The notes below the pieces were generated by a model. The model worked only from the letters and a program-made list of their open reading frames with translations. It searched no databases and was not told the DNA's origin. A program made the translations under genes and the position numbers. From contig JBFIHZ010000212.1 in the NCBI GenBank assembly GCA_041601535.1, positions 1-7,061 on the forward strand: DNA of 7,061 nucleotides, in the 5' to 3' direction. Positions 6,261 to 7,061 of the stretch are shown here, piece after piece; position 1 is the stretch's first letter, and every line of letters starts with the position of its first letter. Source of the DNA: JBFIHZ01 sp041601535. GTDB taxonomy: Bacteria; Pseudomonadota; Gammaproteobacteria; Xanthomonadales; SZUA-36.

Positions 6261-7061
6261 TTGAAAAACGTCTTGCTGGTTTTTGTCGTGGTGCTGAGCG
6301 CCTGTGATACCGGTCCGGACGGGCCGGTGGAAACCATCGACCCGTTTGCAGTAATCCGCCAGGCTTATGCCACCCGCGACCCACAACTGGCCGCTTCGGC
6401 TTACCTGCCGGATGCCGTGCTGACTTATGACTTCGACAACGAGCGGGTGGTGTATACGGGCGCGGAGGAGATAGCCGGGTCTTTCGCCGACTTCCTGACA
6501 CAGGTGCCGCTGGATGAACCACTGGACATCAATTTCCGTGTGGAAAACCGCCTGTTAACCGGTGAATTGTCCAATGAAAAAGGCTACTACCGGCTGCGCG
6601 GCAGCGCTGGCTTTGAGATGTTTGGCCGGTTTGAGGTCAGGCGCGACATGACTGCGAGGGGTGCTGGCCGCTTGCGCGCGGATTACAGCACCTCTGCCAG
6701 CAATGCTGATTTCGAGAAGTTGCCGGGACCGCCACTGTTTGACGCCGGCCGGGAAACCCTTGACCCGCATTTTTATGGCCGCCTGAGCGGACGTTACCGC
6801 CTGCAGGATGGCTGCCTGATGGTTATCACGCATTCCACCAAACGCCTGTACGCACGCAACAGTTGCACCAACCGCTGGCAAGGCCTGAAACGCGTGTCCG
6901 GCCTGGTCTGGACTGGCGGTGCGACAGTATCTTCGGCAACACCTACCCACACGTATACCTTCACCCTGGACAGTACGTCGGCCGACGCACCCGCCCGCGC
7001 ACTTGCCGTGGAACACGCGCAGCAGCGATTGCTGGCCGAACGTGAACATCGGTACCAGCGC
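6261..7061 (+). CDS. Putative inner-membrane lipoprotein with NTF2/SnoaL-like domain (3' partial)
   Basis: The frame is open from TTG 6261 to the window edge (267 codons, no stop). The product begins MKNVLLVFVVVLSAC: a short signal peptide with lipobox LSAC and lipidated Cys15. Asp16 at +2 is the E. coli signal for staying in the inner membrane. Residues about 27-130 (FAVIRQAYATRDPQLAASAY, then PDAVLTYDF and VVYTGAEEIAGSFADFL) resemble the helix-plus-cone pattern of SnoaL/NTF2-like proteins. I recognise nothing in the C-terminal part (about 155-267), which holds Cys185 and Cys202 that might pair outside the cytoplasm. The function is unknown. It lies after the atp terminator where many gammaproteobacteria have glmU, and appears to be its own transcription unit. 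The lipoprotein call is strong; the fold is tentative. Confidence 0.75.
   Translation, partial: MKNVLLVFVVVLSACDTGPDGPVETIDPFAVIRQAYATRDPQLAASAYLPDAVLTYDFDNERVVYTGAEEIAGSFADFLTQVPLDEPLDINFRVENRLLTGELSNEKGYYRLRGSAGFEMFGRFEVRRDMTARGAGRLRADYSTSASNADFEKLPGPPLFDAGRETLDPHFYGRLSGRYRLQDGCLMVITHSTKRLYARNSCTNRWQGLKRVSGLVWTGGATVSSATPTHTYTFTLDSTSADAPARALAVEHAQQRLLAEREHRYQR

Noticed and set aside
6070..6264. A 64-codon + strand frame covering the terminator and ending at the lipoprotein start
   Set aside because: It runs through the terminator hairpin and its T-run, has no ribosome binding site of note, and its translation (MMETMADRGNPAGLFIGAWG...) looks like no protein. The TTGA overlap with the lipoprotein start is probably chance.
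6555..7049. A 164-codon minus-strand frame at the right edge
   Set aside because: The opposite strand carries an uninterrupted frame with Shine-Dalgarno, signal peptide and lipobox over the same stretch. The minus translation shows no domain or start signal.

Overview
This window holds the main part of a bacterial F1Fo ATP synthase operon on the + strand. The order is atpB (last 23 codons only), atpE, atpF, atpH, atpA, atpG, atpD, atpC. A GC-rich intrinsic terminator follows atpC, and then a separate lipoprotein gene runs off the right edge. The subunit order a-c-b-delta-alpha-gamma-beta-epsilon, the 156-residue b subunit and the wording of the alpha, beta and gamma chains all point to a gammaproteobacterium. 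The gamma N-terminus (KVTSALEMVSASKIRKSQ) reads more like the Xanthomonadales/Chromatiales side than the enteric or Pseudomonas form. That lineage guess is from memory of these families and is soft. The c subunit has the proton-type Asp60 site, so a proton-driven enzyme is expected.

Layout: positions 1-72 are the end of subunit a. Positions 73-237 are a 165-base leader before atpE with three possible hairpins, an AT-rich stretch and a strong Shine-Dalgarno. From 238 to 6058 seven complete genes are packed closely. atpF and atpH overlap by four bases (ATGA). Stem-loops lie between atpE and atpF and, most strikingly, between atpG and atpD. Positions 6084-6114 are the terminator. Positions 6115-6260 hold nothing recognisable except the Shine-Dalgarno of the next gene. 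From 6261 to the end is a TTG-started lipoprotein gene with a probable NTF2/SnoaL-like domain.

How the genes work together: a, b and c form the membrane Fo proton channel and rotor; alpha3-beta3-gamma-delta-epsilon form the F1 catalytic head and stalk. All seven complete subunits look intact, with Walker A motifs in alpha and beta, the catalytic Glu and DELSEED loop in beta, the arginine finger in alpha, Asp60 in c and Arg36 in b.

The feature most worth a second look is a perfect 23-bp inverted repeat (4113-4135 / 4174-4196) around a 38-base spacer, between atpG and atpD. It resembles a short non-autonomous insertion carrying TTTGGGGTCAGAGTAAAA-type ends, lodged in an essential operon. It also carries an 18-codon open frame whose stop overlaps the atpD start (TAATG), so it could affect how beta is translated relative to gamma. 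I see no wholly new gene system here; the rest is a well-conserved housekeeping operon.
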